A stretch of 64,000 bases of DNA from NCBI RefSeq assembly GCF_029338175.1, contig NZ_CP119862.1, forward strand, positions 930,001 through 994,000. The letters are read 5' to 3'. Position 1 is the first letter of the stretch. Every line of letters begins with the position of its first letter. The notes beneath the pieces were generated by a model. The model was not told the DNA's origin, searched no databases, and saw nothing but the letters and a program-made list of their open reading frames with translations. The position numbers and the translations under genes are program-made. The stretch comes from Citrobacter enshiensis (lineage in GTDB: Bacteria; Pseudomonadota; Gammaproteobacteria; Enterobacterales; Enterobacteriaceae). Below are positions 17,621 through 27,605 of the stretch, piece by piece.

Positions 17621-18988
17621 TTAATCGCAGGTGACAATCTTCATGGCCAGACCGCCACGAGAGGTTTCGCGGTATTTGGCGTTCATGTCTTTACCGGTTT
17701 CGTACATGGTCTCGATAACTTTATCGAGGCACACGCGCGGCTCACTGGTGCGACGTAGCGCCATACGAGCAGCATTGACCGCTTTTACAGAAGCGATCGC
17801 GTTACGCTCGATGCAAGGAACCTGTACCTGACCGGCAACCGGATCGCAGGTCAGACCGAGGTTGTGTTCCATGCCGATTTCTGCGGCAATACACACCTGA
17901 GTCGGGCTACCGCCCAGTAACTCGGCTAAACCCGCAGCGGCCATAGAGCACGCCACGCCGACTTCACCCTGACAACCCACTTCCGCACCGGAAATAGAGG
18001 CGTTCATCTTGTACAGGGAGCCAATCGCGCTGGCGACCAGCATATAGCGCGCCAGTGAGTTAGCGTTTACTTCGCGAATAAACTTGTCGTAGTACGCCAG
18101 CACTGCCGGAACAATACCGCATGCGCCGTTGGTTGGCGCCGTGACCACGCGTCCACCGGCGGCGTTTTCTTCGTTAACGGCCAGTGCGAACATATTGATC
18201 CAGTCAACAACCGCCATCGGGTCGGTGGTGGTTTTGTCGCTGCTGACCAGCATACGGCGAAGCGCTGCCGCACGACGCGGAACGCGCAGTTTACCCGGCA
18301 GTACGCCTTCGGTGGTGATACCGCGCTCAATACCGCCGCGCATCACTTCCCAGACGTTGGCAAAGTGCTGTTCCAGCTCTTCTTTGCTGTGCAGCGCCAG
18401 CTCGTTTTGCATCATCAGACCGGAAAGCGACAATCCCGTTTCCTGACAGTGTTTCTGCAAATCGGCTGCGGATTTATACGGATACGGTACGTTAACTGGC
18501 GCGCTATTCGGCAAACCAAAATGTTCTTCATCAACGATGAAACCACCGCCGATGGAATAGTAGGTCTGGCTGTAAATGGCCTTTTCGCCCGCCAGTGCCG
18601 TAATACGCATCCCGTTCTCATGGAGAGACAGGTTGTCGGCATGAAAATTCATGCACTTGTCTACCGGGAATTCGACTTCATGCTGACCATTTGCCAGCAG
18701 CAAGCGCCCGTGGGTATTCACATCCTGAATAAAGGAGGGAATAGAATCGATGTCGACGGTGTCCGGCAGATTTCCCGCCAGGCCCATAATAATGGCGATG
18801 TCGGTATGGTGACCTTTCCCCGTCAATGACAGTGAGCCATAAACATCAACGACGACGCGGGTGACATCAGTGAGTATGTTGCGTGCAATCAGGTCATCCG
18901 TGAATTGTTTGCCTGCTTTCATTGGTCCGACGGTGTGAGAACTGGAAGGGCCAATGCCGATTTTGAAGATATCGAATACGCTAATCAT
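17621..18988 (-). CDS. sdaB: L-serine dehydratase 2 SdaB
   Basis: A 455-residue single-chain L-serine ammonia-lyase of the iron-sulfur type. SSSHTVGPMKAG near the N-terminus is the substrate-contacting loop. Cysteines in GACGIVPA, GCQGEVGVACSM and GLTCDPVAGQVQVPC can supply the [4Fe-4S] cluster. It deaminates L-serine to pyruvate and ammonia in the cytoplasm. It is 58 bp downstream of the serine transporter sdaC and is probably co-transcribed with it. The gap carries a GC-rich hairpin (about 19020-19041). SdaB rather than SdaA is called from this linkage. Confidence 0.95.
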   Translation of the reverse strand: MISVFDIFKIGIGPSSSHTVGPMKAGKQFTDDLIARNILTDVTRVVVDVYGSLSLTGKGHHTDIAIIMGLAGNLPDTVDIDSIPSFIQDVNTHGRLLLANGQHEVEFPVDKCMNFHADNLSLHENGMRITALAGEKAIYSQTYYSIGGGFIVDEEHFGLPNSAPVNVPYPYKSAADLQKHCQETGLSLSGLMMQNELALHSKEELEQHFANVWEVMRGGIERGITTEGVLPGKLRVPRRAAALRRMLVSSDKTTTDPMAVVDWINMFALAVNEENAAGGRVVTAPTNGACGIVPAVLAYYDKFIREVNANSLARYMLVASAIGSLYKMNASISGAEVGCQGEVGVACSMAAAGLAELLGGSPTQVCIAAEIGMEHNLGLTCDPVAGQVQVPCIERNAIASVKAVNAARMALRRTSEPRVCLDKVIETMYETGKDMNAKYRETSRGGLAMKIVTCD

Positions 18989-19046
18989 AAGGCATCCATT
19001 GCGGTGGTGTCGGAAAGAGGCGCCGCCCGCAAGCGGCGCTTAAGAA

Positions 19047-20336
19047 CTAGCTGAACAGAGAGTAGAAAATCGCAGAGATAGCAATCAGACCCATCACGAC
19101 AACGAAGACGTTGCTGATGTGGCCGCTGTACTTACGCATTGCAGGTACTTTCTGAATAGCATACATCGGCATCAGGAACAGAATCATCGCGATGATTGGG
19201 CCGCCCAGGGTTTCAATCATGCCCAGGATGCTTGGGTTCAGGGTTGCCACGATCCAGGTGGTAACCAGCATGAACAGCGCAGTGATTTTGTTCAGTTTGT
19301 TGATTTCGATGGTTTTACCTTTACCACGCAGAGACTTAATCACCATACCGTTAAAGCCTTCACGTGCGCCCAGGTAGTGGCCCAGGAAGGATTTGGTGAT
19401 AGCAATCATCGCAATGATCGGCGCCATCCATTCGATAAACGAGACGTTAAAGTGGTTTGCCAGGTAAGACAGAATCGAGATGTTCTGTGCTTTCGCGGCA
19501 GCCAGGTCTGCTGGGGTCAGGCTCAGTACGCAACTGAAGACGAAGAACATGACCGTCAGCACCATCATCACGTGTGCGCACGCCAGGATTTTGGAACACT
19601 TCTTCTCAGCTTCCTGACCGTACTCTTCACGTTTCGCGACTGCGAAAGAGGAGATGATCGGGGAGTGGTTAAAGGAGAAGACCATCACCGGGATTGCCAG
19701 CCACAGGGTCATCCACAGACCTTTACCGGTCGAAGCAGCGGAATCAAAGGAAAGTGTTTCCAGCGCCGCGCCGCTCCACTGAGGGATCAGGTACAGTGCC
19801 AGCAGCATCAGGGCTGCAACGAACGGGAACACCAGAATACTCATCGCCTTAACGATCATCTGCTCACCGAAGCGAACGATAGTCATCATACCGATGATCA
19901 GGATCAGCGACAGAATCGCACGCGGCGGCGCTGTCATCTGTAACTGGTGAGTCATGAAGCTTTCAACGGTGTTGGTGATTGCCACGCTGTAGACCAACAG
20001 AATCGGGTAGATAGCGAAGAAGTAGAGCAGGGTAATCAGTTTACCTGCGCCAACGCCGAAGTGTTCTTCAACAACTTCAGTGATGTCTTCGCCCGGGTTT
20101 TTACCGGACAGCACGAAGCGAGTCAGGCCGCGGTGGGCAAAGAAGGTCATCGGGAAGGCGAGGATCGCCATGATGATCAGCGGGATCATACCGCCAACGC
20201 CGGCGTTAATAGGCAGGAACAAAACGCCTGCGCCGATTGCTGTGCCGTACAGACCCAGCATCCACATGGTGTCTGTCTTGCGCCATCCGCTGCGGGTCTG
20301 GCCCGTAACGACAGTGCTGGTTTGAGTGGTTTCCAT
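19047..20336 (-). CDS. sdaC: Serine/H+ symporter SdaC
   Basis: A 429-residue amino-acid transporter of the SdaC/TdcC (HAAAP) family, the length of E. coli SdaC, with about eleven predicted transmembrane helices. It imports L-serine with protons and feeds SdaB. The ATG at 20336 has CCAGGAG upstream and gives the canonical [11 protein letters not shown] start 16 codons earlier is rejected. A long upstream region (20337-20871) carries CRP-like and PurR-like sites, consistent with complex control. Confidence 0.95.
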   Translation of the reverse strand: METTQTSTVVTGQTRSGWRKTDTMWMLGLYGTAIGAGVLFLPINAGVGGMIPLIIMAILAFPMTFFAHRGLTRFVLSGKNPGEDITEVVEEHFGVGAGKLITLLYFFAIYPILLVYSVAITNTVESFMTHQLQMTAPPRAILSLILIIGMMTIVRFGEQMIVKAMSILVFPFVAALMLLALYLIPQWSGAALETLSFDSAASTGKGLWMTLWLAIPVMVFSFNHSPIISSFAVAKREEYGQEAEKKCSKILACAHVMMVLTVMFFVFSCVLSLTPADLAAAKAQNISILSYLANHFNVSFIEWMAPIIAMIAITKSFLGHYLGAREGFNGMVIKSLRGKGKTIEINKLNKITALFMLVTTWIVATLNPSILGMIETLGGPIIAMILFLMPMYAIQKVPAMRKYSGHISNVFVVVMGLIAISAIFYSLFS

Positions 20337-20724
20337 CTGTTTCTCCTGGAGGAATTTAAATGTCAGTTTTTTGGACTTAGCCAAAAAAAGAAGACTGACC
20401 GTAAAATGAAATTCGTTAAGCGACGATTTTTATATAATTTTTCGCCGTAATTATTTGAGGGCGGAAAGATACATTTAAGTTATGAATGTATCAGTGATCG
20501 CGATCTCAAATGCCATAATCCACCTTTTATGTGGATAAATTTGGACCATTAATCTGTCAAAAAATCATCAAAGCGGATTTATGGGCGCGAAGGCTACCAT
20601 TAACGAGATATGTCCAGAAAGAGCAGGTCGCGAGATACCCATAATTGGTCGTAAATTGTGCTGTTTTTGGTGAATTATTGCGATTAATGGCGATTTTTTG
20701 TGATAAATCACGGTTTCACTTGCA

Positions 20725-20740
20725 GGGTAAACGTTTGCGT
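20725..20740 (-). promoter_or_regulatory. PurR-type box upstream of sdaC
   Basis: The reverse strand reads ACGCAAACGTTTACCC, matching the PurR consensus ANGCAANCGNTTNCNT at all but the last conserved position. It lies about 390 bp upstream of the sdaC start. PurR controls glycine and one-carbon genes, so a link to serine catabolism is plausible, but another LacI-family protein could be the ligand. Apart from this box and the CRP-like site nearby, nothing recognisable was found in 20337-20837. Confidence 0.5.
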
Positions 20741-20793
20741 TTTTCGGGGTTTTAGTGGAAAGATAAGCAGAATTAACGAATGGGGATTTGCTA

Positions 20794-20809
20794 TGTGACT
20801 GGTATCACT
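20794..20809 (-). promoter_or_regulatory. Putative CRP site upstream of sdaC
   Basis: TGTGACTGGTATCACT fits TGTGA-N6-TCACA in 9 of 10 conserved positions. E. coli sdaCB is CRP-activated. The site lies about 460 bp upstream of the sdaC start codon, so either a long leader or a distal role is implied. Confidence 0.55.
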
Positions 20810-20837
20810 AAAAAATCTGGTTCTGCGGGCAAAGCGT

Positions 20838-20869
20838 GAGGCCCGACAGCTGGCGCTGCCGGGCATGAG
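20838..20869. repeat. REP-like hairpin after ppnN
   Basis: GGCCCGACAGC and GCTGCCGGGC face each other directly before the ppnN stop codon region, in the sdaC-ppnN gap. Confidence 0.55.
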
Positions 20870-20871
20870 AA

Positions 20872-22236
20872 TTACCTGCAAATTTCGTAGCAGGGGATAT
20901 AGGCGGAGCCAGGCAGCTTCATGCGGTGTTGCGCGACAAAGCCCTGTAGCAGGTCATCCATACGGCGCATCATCTCGCGATCGCCGTGGATTTTATACGG
21001 ACCAAATTCCTCAATGGCGCGAATGCCAACCTCTTTGACGTTACCCGCAACAATACCGGAGAAGGCGCGACGCAGGTCTGCCGCCAGGATCTCAACCGGT
21101 TGATCGGGATACAGTTTCAGGTTCGACATGTTGTCATGCGATGGCTCGAACGGCAGTTGCAGATCCGGCGCAATACGAATGGACCAGTTAAAGCTGTAAG
21201 CGTCACCGGTATCACGACGGTTCTCTTTGACCAGCGGCATCGCTTTTTTCATCAGTCGCGCCACTTCCGCCGCGTCGTCAACGATGATGCGATAATGACG
21301 TCGCGCTTCCTCGCCCAGCGTGTGCACAACAAACTCATCAAGCACGCGGAAGTAGTCCGCACTCTCTTTGGGTCCGGTGAGGATCAGCGGCAGAACCTGA
21401 TCTTTATTCGCCGGGTTCATCAGTATTCCCAGCAGATACAATAACTCTTCCGCCGTGCCGACGCCGCCAGGGAAGATGATGATACCGTGGGCGATACGAA
21501 CAAACGCCTCTAGCCGTTTTTCAATATCGGGCATGATGACCAATTCATTGACCAGCGGGTTAGGCGGTTCCGCCGCAATGATGGACGGCTCCGTCATACC
21601 GATAAAACGACTGTCTTTATAGCGTTGCTGTGCGTGACCTACTGCGGCGCCTTTCATTGGGGCTTCCATCGCGCCCGGCCCACAGCCGGTACAGATGTTC
21701 AGCTCACGCAGACCTAACTGGGTACCAACGCGACGCGCGTACAGGTACTCATTTTCGTTAATGGAGTGACCGCCCCAGCACACCACCATATTCGGCGCTT
21801 CCCCGACGTGCAGCGCACGGGCGTTACGCAGAATGGAGAACACGAGGTTGGTAATGTGCACGGAACTGTCGAGATTCAGGTGTTGAAAACGACCCGCGTT
21901 ATGAATTTGACCGTTGACAAAAAGAATGTCGCGCAGCACGGCAAACAGGTTGGCCTGCAGAGCACGGATAATACGGCCGTCAACAAAAGCGTCTTCAGGT
22001 GGGTTGATCAATTCCAGCTTCACGCCACGCTCGCGACGGAGCACGTTGATGTCGAAATTTTCAAAGCGAGACAGCAATTCTTTGCTGTTGTCGGTCAAAC
22101 TGCCGGAGTTCAGTACAGCAAGAGAACAGTTACGAAACAGTTGATAAAGGTCGCTGCTGGCGGTGCGTTTAAGCATATCGACTTCCAGCTGCGACAACAT
22201 GTCCATTGAGCCAAGCGGGCTAATATGTGTAATCAA
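20872..22236 (-). CDS. ppnN: Nucleotide 5'-monophosphate nucleosidase PpnN
   Basis: A 454-residue LOG-family protein, the E. coli length. The nucleosidase motif [10 protein letters not shown] (about residues 270-279) and the upstream [15 protein letters not shown] are present, flanked by PpnN-specific N- and C-terminal domains. It hydrolyses purine and pyrimidine 5'-monophosphates to free base plus ribose 5-phosphate and is stimulated by (p)ppGpp in E. coli. relA lies about 10 kb away in this window. It is a single gene with its own start after AAGGAG. Confidence 0.95.
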   Translation of the reverse strand: MITHISPLGSMDMLSQLEVDMLKRTASSDLYQLFRNCSLAVLNSGSLTDNSKELLSRFENFDINVLRRERGVKLELINPPEDAFVDGRIIRALQANLFAVLRDILFVNGQIHNAGRFQHLNLDSSVHITNLVFSILRNARALHVGEAPNMVVCWGGHSINENEYLYARRVGTQLGLRELNICTGCGPGAMEAPMKGAAVGHAQQRYKDSRFIGMTEPSIIAAEPPNPLVNELVIMPDIEKRLEAFVRIAHGIIIFPGGVGTAEELLYLLGILMNPANKDQVLPLILTGPKESADYFRVLDEFVVHTLGEEARRHYRIIVDDAAEVARLMKKAMPLVKENRRDTGDAYSFNWSIRIAPDLQLPFEPSHDNMSNLKLYPDQPVEILAADLRRAFSGIVAGNVKEVGIRAIEEFGPYKIHGDREMMRRMDDLLQGFVAQHRMKLPGSAYIPCYEICR

Positions 22237-22348
22237 GTAAACTCCTTATGGGACGCAACACGCCATTCCCTAATGATTACAATAGCGCTGGCTTATGACC
22301 TTTCACAACCTTGCGCGCGGAATCCGACGCGCAAAATTGAGAAAAAAA

Positions 22349-23197
22349 TTACTGACGGACCAGTCTTCCGATGGCAGGTACGAAATCGGTGTTGGTACGC
22401 CAGGGGTTAATGTCCAGGCCGCCGCGTCGTGTGTAGCGCGCGTAGACACTCAGTTTCTCTGGCTGGCAGAAGCGCAAAATGTCATTGAAGATCCGCTCCA
22501 CACACTGTTCGTGGAACTCATTGTGATGGCGGAAAGAGACCAGGTAACGTAGCAATTTCTCACGATCTATTTTTCGACCGCGATACTGAATTTGTATGGA
22601 ACCCCAGTCTGGCTGGTGAGTGATCAGGCAGTTGGATTTCAACAAGTGACTGACCAGCGTCTCTTCCACTACTTTCTCACCGCTGGCGGCATTTTCCAGA
22701 TAGTCGGTGCTGAACTGGTAGTTATCAATGGCGATATCCTGGTCGTCGATGCAGCTACCGTGGAAATGGGCGATGGGTAGCCCTTCCAGTTCATCAAGCC
22801 GGTACAGCGCAACGCTGACATCGCCCTGGGCGCAGGCGCGCAGATCGTTTTCCAGCGTTTGGCGGACATCCTCCCAGCTGTCAAAGCGTGTCTGGTTAAA
22901 GCTGTTCAGGTAGAGCTTAAAGCTTTTTGATTCAATCAGATTGAGGCTGGTGTAATCCAGCTCGACATGACCCACGGCAACTTGCGGCAGCCCTTTCGCA
23001 TTCAGCCATGACAGTTCATACAACGTCCAGATATCCGCGCCATGAAAAGGCAGATTATCTGCTTTTAAATCCAGCGGATCGCGATTCAGGCTGCGCGGGA
23101 CGCCCTGCAACAAACTTGCGTCGTAAATATCCCGGTAATCTGTTGATTTACCGAGAGTCAGGCCGTCAAGCGCCTGATGGTTTTCGTAAGAAGACAT
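22349..23197 (-). CDS. queF: NADPH-dependent 7-cyano-7-deazaguanine reductase QueF
   Basis: A 282-residue type II QueF with tandem T-fold domains, the E. coli length. The catalytic cysteine lies in [16 protein letters not shown] (about residue 190), followed by the conserved Asp. [12 protein letters not shown] is the second-domain signature. It reduces preQ0 to preQ1 in queuosine synthesis. It is divergent from syd, with about 70 bp between them. QueE and QueD, which act earlier in the same pathway, are also in this window. Confidence 0.95.
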   Translation of the reverse strand: MSSYENHQALDGLTLGKSTDYRDIYDASLLQGVPRSLNRDPLDLKADNLPFHGADIWTLYELSWLNAKGLPQVAVGHVELDYTSLNLIESKSFKLYLNSFNQTRFDSWEDVRQTLENDLRACAQGDVSVALYRLDELEGLPIAHFHGSCIDDQDIAIDNYQFSTDYLENAASGEKVVEETLVSHLLKSNCLITHQPDWGSIQIQYRGRKIDREKLLRYLVSFRHHNEFHEQCVERIFNDILRFCQPEKLSVYARYTRRGGLDINPWRTNTDFVPAIGRLVRQ

Positions 23198-23265
23198 GTT
23201 TCACCGTCATAAACCAGATACACTATGTGTCAAGTGTATCCTGGCTTTTGTTAAGAGAGAAATCG

Positions 23266-23811
23266 GTGGACGAACAGACAGCACAGGCCCTGAAGGCCTT
23301 TACAACACGTTACTGTGATGCCTGGCATGAAAAAAACGGCAGTTGGCCGCTGAGTGAAGAACTCTACGGCGTTCCTTCACCCTGCATTATTTCGTCAACC
23401 AGTGAGGCCGTGTTCTGGCAGCCGCAACCTTTTGAAGGCGAGGCAAATGTAAACTCGGTTGAACGGGCTTTTGATATTGTGATACAACCCGCAATTCATG
23501 CGTTTTATACCACCCAGTTTGCCGGGGATATGCCCGCGCAGTTTGCCGATGAGACATTGACGCTGCTGCAAACCTGGAGTGTGGATGATTTCAGACGCGT
23601 TCAGGAAAACCTGATCGGTCATCTGGTCACGCAGAAACGTCTCAAGTTATCGCCGACGCTGTTTATTGCCACCCTGGAAAATGAACTCGAGGTCATTTCG
23701 GTGTGCAATCTGTCTGGAGAAGTGTGCAAAGAGACGCTGGGCACGCGTAATCGTACTGTCCTGGCCGCCTCTCTTGCGGATTTTCTCACTCAGCTTAAAC
23801 CTCTTCTGTAA
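23266..23811 (+). CDS. syd: SecY-interacting protein Syd
   Basis: A 181-residue SUKH-superfamily protein, the length of E. coli Syd. It contains [22 protein letters not shown] and [18 protein letters not shown]. It binds the cytoplasmic face of SecY and is thought to proof-read the translocon. The start is a GTG at 23266 with GAGAG upstream. The longer in-frame reading from 23008 overlaps queF on the opposite strand and has no family counterpart. Downstream lies the csrB regulatory region. Confidence 0.93.
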   Translation: MDEQTAQALKAFTTRYCDAWHEKNGSWPLSEELYGVPSPCIISSTSEAVFWQPQPFEGEANVNSVERAFDIVIQPAIHAFYTTQFAGDMPAQFADETLTLLQTWSVDDFRRVQENLIGHLVTQKRLKLSPTLFIATLENELEVISVCNLSGEVCKETLGTRNRTVLAASLADFLTQLKPLL

Positions 23812-23830
23812 TCCCCATCGCCCATTTCTT

Positions 23831-23865
23831 TGTGAGAGATCTCTTACAAACCCTGTAAGAGATCG
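23831..23865 (+). promoter_or_regulatory. UvrY-type operator upstream of csrB
   Basis: TGTGAGAGATCTCTTACA (23831-23848) is an 18-bp near-palindrome of the type bound by phosphorylated UvrY upstream of csrB in E. coli. A further half-site TGTAAGAGATCG follows at 23854-23865. The palindrome centre lies about 182 bp before the csrB 5' end. DNA between here and csrB is AT-rich (23891-23945), as expected for an IHF-bent spacer, though no IHF site is certain. Confidence 0.8.
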
Positions 23866-24021
23866 CCAGGATATAAGTAAAGGCTTAACCCCATAAGAAA
23901 GAGTTTAATTAATATAAATCATACAGTTAATGTTTCAATGTTCACTTTCAAATGAAAATATCCTTAAGGTATTGCCTGTAAGTGCCTTGTAAGACATGAC
24001 GAAACAGGCGATTCTATGTCT

Positions 24022-24387
24022 GTCGACAAGGAGTCGCACACCGAAGTGAACATCAGGATGATGACACTTCAGCAGGACACACCAGGACGGTGTAGCAAGG
24101 AAAGGCTTCAGGATGAAGTGAAGAGGACAGCGCAGGATGCGTTAAAGGACACCTCCAGGAGGGAGAACGAGAGCCGGTCAGGATGTTCGGTGGGTCAGGA
24201 TGGCCAGGAAACTTCAGGATGAAGTTAATCGCACTGGGGTGGTGTGAAGCAGGATGCTGATGTTCAGGATGAACAGGTCGCAAGACCACAGGAAAAGTTG
24301 TCATGGATGAGCAGGGAGCACTAAAAGTAGCTGGATGGCTGCGAAACGAACCGGGAGCACTGTTTATACAGTGCTCCCTTTTTTTAT
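24022..24387 (+). ncRNA. csrB: CsrB small RNA (CsrA-sequestering)
   Basis: The RNA begins GTCGACAAGGAGTCGC and runs about 366 nt to a strong terminator. It contains some 20 GGA triplets, many as CAGGATG or CAGGA in hairpin loops such as CTTCAGGATGAAG and TTCAGGATGAA. These titrate the translational regulator CsrA. The position between syd and yqcC is the E. coli csrB position. The 68-codon frame starting at 24016 inside it is not a gene. Synthesis depends on UvrY, the partner of BarA encoded about 5 kb downstream. Confidence 0.97.
24353..24385 (+). terminator. csrB terminator
   Basis: GGGAGCACTG (24353-24362), a 6-nt loop and CAGTGCTCCC (24369-24378) form a perfect 10-bp stem followed by seven T. 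Confidence 0.93.
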
Positions 24388-24444
24388 TTGCCCGTCTATA
24401 AATGCTATTCTTCGCGCCAATTTTTCATCAATGAGGTTTTTATC

Positions 24445-24774
24445 GTGACGACTCATGAACGTGTGCGCCAGCAGTTACATGCGCTTGAAGCTCTGCTGCG
24501 TGAACATCAACACTGGCGAATGGACGAACCACAAGCTCACCTGTTTACCAGCACACAGCCTTTTTGTATGGATACCATGGCGCCTGTCGAATGGTTGCAA
24601 TGGGTGCTGATCCCCCGTATGCATGCGTTGATCGACAACGCGCAGCCGCTCCCCGAAGCCTTTGCTATTGCCCCTTATTATGAAATGGCGCTGGAGGCCG
24701 ATCATCCGCAGCGCGAGGTACTCCTGCAGGCATTGCAAGAACTGGATGCGTTGTTCACGAGCGATAAAGCCTGA
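24445..24774 (+). CDS. yqcC: YqcC family protein (DUF446)
   Basis: A 109-residue protein, the E. coli length, starting at a GTG with GAGG 9 bp upstream. It contains MDTMAPVEWLQWVLIPRMHALID and APYYEMAL, typical of YqcC. The function is unknown. A tRNA-related role is suggested only by its fixed linkage to truC. Its TGA overlaps the truC ATG by one base, so the two are translationally coupled. The first gene of yqcC-truC-yqcA. Confidence 0.93.
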   Translation: MTTHERVRQQLHALEALLREHQHWRMDEPQAHLFTSTQPFCMDTMAPVEWLQWVLIPRMHALIDNAQPLPEAFAIAPYYEMALEADHPQREVLLQALQELDALFTSDKA

Positions 24775-25556
24775 TGCTGGAAATTCTGTATCAGGACGAG
24801 TGGCTGGTTGCCGTCAATAAGCCCTCCGGTTGGTTAGTTCACCGAAGCTGGCTGGATCGCGATGAAAAAGTCGTGGTGATGCAAACGGTGCGTGACCAGA
24901 TTGGCCAGCACGTATTTACCGTTCATCGACTCGACAGACCCACCTCTGGCGTACTGCTGATGGGATTATCCAGCGAAGCCGGGCGTCGGCTTTCACAGCA
25001 ATTTGAACAGCACCAAATCCAGAAACGCTACCATGCGATAGTCCGTGGCTGGTTAATGGATGACGCTGTACTGGATTACCCGCTGGTGGAAGAGCTGGAT
25101 AAAATTGCCGATAAGTTTGCCCGCGATGATAAAGGCCCGCAGCCTGCGGTGACGCATTATCGCGGCCTGGCGACCGTTGAAATGCCGGTGGAGACCGGGC
25201 GTTACCCAACGACCCGTTATGGTTTAGTCGAGCTGGATCCCAAAACGGGTCGTAAGCACCAGCTCCGGCGCCATCTGGCGCATTTGCGCCATCCCATCAT
25301 TGGTGATAGCAAACACGGTGATTTGCGCCAGAACCGCAGTGCCGCAGAGCATTTTGGTTGCCAGAGATTGATGCTGCATGCGAGCCAGCTTGAGCTGATA
25401 CATCCATTCACTGGCGAACCGCTGACGATTCGCGCCGGGCTGGATGCGGTCTGGATGCAGGCGTTATCACAGTTTGGCTGGCGCGGACTTCTCCCTGAGA
25501 ATGAAAGGGTTGAGTTTAGTGAGCTCTCCGGTCAGGATGAGAATCATCAGGTTTAA
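24774..25556 (+). CDS. truC: tRNA pseudouridine(65) synthase TruC
   Basis: A 260-residue RluA-family synthase, the E. coli length. The catalytic aspartate lies in VHRLDRPTSGVLL (Asp about residue 54), and KTGRKHQLRRHLAHLRHP is the conserved RluA C-terminal motif. It isomerises U65 of certain tRNAs. It overlaps yqcC by one base and is followed by yqcA after 18 bp. Confidence 0.95.
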   Translation: MLEILYQDEWLVAVNKPSGWLVHRSWLDRDEKVVVMQTVRDQIGQHVFTVHRLDRPTSGVLLMGLSSEAGRRLSQQFEQHQIQKRYHAIVRGWLMDDAVLDYPLVEELDKIADKFARDDKGPQPAVTHYRGLATVEMPVETGRYPTTRYGLVELDPKTGRKHQLRRHLAHLRHPIIGDSKHGDLRQNRSAAEHFGCQRLMLHASQLELIHPFTGEPLTIRAGLDAVWMQALSQFGWRGLLPENERVEFSELSGQDENHQV

Positions 25557-25574
25557 TTCAGGGAGAAAATCGTC

Positions 25575-26024
25575 ATGGCGGAAATTGGTATTTTTGTCGG
25601 CACAATGTATGGAAACGCGTTGCTGGTCGCGGAAGAGGCGGAAGCTATCCTTACCGAGCAGGGTCATAAAGCTACGGTGTTTGAAGATCCCGAATTGACC
25701 GACTGGCAGCCGTATCTGGAGAAAGTCGTTCTGGTAGTGACCTCAACGACAGGTCAGGGCGATCTTCCCGACAGTATTGTGCCGTTGTTCCAGGGCATCA
25801 AAGAGAGTCTCGGCTTTCAGCCAAATCTACGCTATGGCGTGATTGCACTGGGCGACAGTAGCTACGCCAATTTCTGTAACGGCGGTAAACAATTTGATGC
25901 GTTATTGCAGGAACAACGCGCGCAGCGCGTGGGTGAAATGCTGCTGATTGATGCAGGCGAACACCCGGAACCCGAAAGCGAATCAAATCCCTGGGTTGAA
26001 CACTGGGGCACGTTACTCTCCTGA
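25575..26024 (+). CDS. yqcA: Flavodoxin YqcA
   Basis: A 149-residue short-chain flavodoxin. The FMN phosphate loop reads [16 protein letters not shown] (about residues 5-20). [11 protein letters not shown] and [15 protein letters not shown] contribute the isoalloxazine-binding loops. It probably carries electrons in the cytoplasm; its redox partner is unknown. Last gene of yqcC-truC-yqcA, followed by a GC hairpin. Confidence 0.94.
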   Translation: MAEIGIFVGTMYGNALLVAEEAEAILTEQGHKATVFEDPELTDWQPYLEKVVLVVTSTTGQGDLPDSIVPLFQGIKESLGFQPNLRYGVIALGDSSYANFCNGGKQFDALLQEQRAQRVGEMLLIDAGEHPEPESESNPWVEHWGTLLS

Positions 26025-26030
26025 AGCAAA

Positions 26031-26061
26031 GCCCCCAATGAGGGGGCATCCTCTCTTTTTT
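26031..26061 (+). terminator. Probable terminator after yqcA
   Basis: GCCCCC (26031-26036) and GGGGGC (26042-26047) form a 6-bp stem, with a T-run at 26056-26061. The gap between stem and T-run makes it a weaker terminator. The DNA from 26062 to 26139 shows no recognisable gene. Confidence 0.55.
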
Positions 26062-26139
26062 GCCACTCAACAAAACGTGATGCACCAGCTGCCGCCTGTG
26101 ACGTTCAGTGTGCGCGAGCGTTAGGCATCTGCACCAAAA

Positions 26140-26366
26140 GCGGCGCCTGGTAAGATCACGGCTATCGATACGCACTGGATTTGGCTGGAAGGCAATCAAC
26201 GCCTGACCAAAGAACCGTTTGAAATTAAAGGCGATATGGACCAGGTGATGAAAGCGCACGAGTTGTATCAGCAACACGGTCTGGGGCGCGTGATGACGCC
26301 ATGGGAATGCAGTACCTGACCCCTAACTGGACATTCGACAACAAGCGCCCGTGCATGGTACGCTAA
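26140..26366 (+). pseudogene. gudD: Decayed 3' end of glucarate dehydratase gudD
   Basis: The forward strand encodes [15 protein letters not shown] followed by [15 protein letters not shown] and [18 protein letters not shown], which correspond to the last part of GudD. About 15 residues between the EIKG and DMDQ segments are missing. After HGLG, a one-base deletion shifts the frame, and the third segment DDAMGMQYL...[12 protein letters not shown] then ends at TAA 26364-26366. The rest of gudD and the gudP and gudX genes found here in E. coli are absent. The gene is dead. Its strand and position match the ancestral gud operon between yqcA and barA. Confidence 0.88.
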
Positions 26367-26447
26367 GAGTCATGGTACCGCTCCCACGGAAAGCGGTTCT
26401 TCTCTCGGTGTATGCTTAACAGAGTCAACATGCATTAAGGATGCTTT

Positions 26448-27590
26448 ATGAAAATAGTGATCGCGCCGGACTCATATAAGGAAAGTTTGAGTGCTCTTGA
26501 AGTGGCGACCGCCATCGAGCAGGGGTTTCGCGAAATCTGGCCTGATGCGGATTACGTGAAGATTCCGGTTGCTGACGGTGGAGAAGGAACGGTCGAGGCT
26601 ATGGTGGAGGCGACGGCGGGTCGTATTGTTCGTGTTAAGGTGACGGGACCTTTGGGAAAGCCTGTTGACGCATTTTACGGATTGTCTGGCGATGAGCGCT
26701 CGGCCTTCATCGAAATGGCCGCCGCCAGCGGTCTGGAACTCGTCCCACCGGGACTGCGCGATCCGCTAAAAACGACCTCGTGGGGGACGGGAGAGCTTAT
26801 TCGCCACGCCTTAGATGCGGGCGTCGAACACATCATTATCGGCCTTGGCGGCAGCGCCACAAATGATGGCGGCGCGGGCATGATGCAGGCGCTGGGCGCA
26901 AGATTACTGGATTCCCGGGAAAACGAGATAGCGCCGGGCGGTGCAGCGCTGGAAGCGCTCGCGCAGATCGAGATCGGTCAACTGGATACGCGCCTTGCCG
27001 CGTGCCGCATTGAAGTGGCGTGCGATGTGACCAATCCATTGACCGGAAAAGAGGGCGCGTCGGCTGTTTTTGGTCCGCAGAAAGGGGCGACACCGGAAAT
27101 GATCGTACGCCTGGATAAGGCACTGGCGCATTACGCGCAGTTGATTGCCCGCGATCTGAATGTTGATGTCTCCGGGCTGGCTGGTGGCGGTGCGGCGGGT
27201 GGAATGGGCGCGGCACTGTACGCGTTTTGCGGCGCTGAATTGCGCAGAGGGATTGAGATAGTGACCGATGCCCTGCAGTTGGATGCCTGTGTCATCGATG
27301 CAGATTTGGTGATCACCGGGGAAGGGCGGATCGACAGCCAGACGGTTCACGGCAAAGTCCCCGTCGGCGTCGCCAGCATCGCGAAACGCTACAATAAGCC
27401 GGTGATAGGCATTGCCGGAAGTTTAACTGCGGACGTCGGCGTGGTGCACCAGCATGGCATCGATGCTGTGTTTAGCGTGATTTATAACATTTGCACTTTG
27501 GACGACGCGCTGAAAAATGCCGCCGAGAATGTGCGGATGACCGCGCGAAACGTGGCTGCGACCATCAGGTTGGGGCAACTTATACGCTGA
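26448..27590 (+). CDS. Glycerate 2-kinase (GarK/GlxK family)
   Basis: A 380-residue glycerate kinase type 1. MKIVIAPDSYKESLSA at the N-terminus, PVADGGEGTVEA, GLGGSATNDGGAGM and LVITGEGRIDSQT are family signatures. It phosphorylates D-glycerate to 2-phosphoglycerate, the last step of glucarate and galactarate breakdown. It follows the gudD remnant by 81 bp with AAGGATG upstream of the start. It is intact although the glucarate genes beside it have decayed. garK or glxK paralogues cannot be told apart from sequence alone, so no symbol is given. Confidence 0.93.
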   Translation: MKIVIAPDSYKESLSALEVATAIEQGFREIWPDADYVKIPVADGGEGTVEAMVEATAGRIVRVKVTGPLGKPVDAFYGLSGDERSAFIEMAAASGLELVPPGLRDPLKTTSWGTGELIRHALDAGVEHIIIGLGGSATNDGGAGMMQALGARLLDSRENEIAPGGAALEALAQIEIGQLDTRLAACRIEVACDVTNPLTGKEGASAVFGPQKGATPEMIVRLDKALAHYAQLIARDLNVDVSGLAGGGAAGGMGAALYAFCGAELRRGIEIVTDALQLDACVIDADLVITGEGRIDSQTVHGKVPVGVASIAKRYNKPVIGIAGSLTADVGVVHQHGIDAVFSVIYNICTLDDALKNAAENVRMTARNVAATIRLGQLIR

Positions 27591-27605
27591 ATGTCTGTTG
27601 ATGCG

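Noticed and set aside
19119-19943. 274-codon forward ORF
   Set aside because: Antisense to sdaC; its His/Gln/Arg-rich composition is typical of the reverse of a membrane protein gene.
24016-24222. 68-codon ORF at the csrB 5' end
   Set aside because: It lies in the csrB RNA, lacks a proper ribosome site, and its repeated codons reflect the GGA sites.
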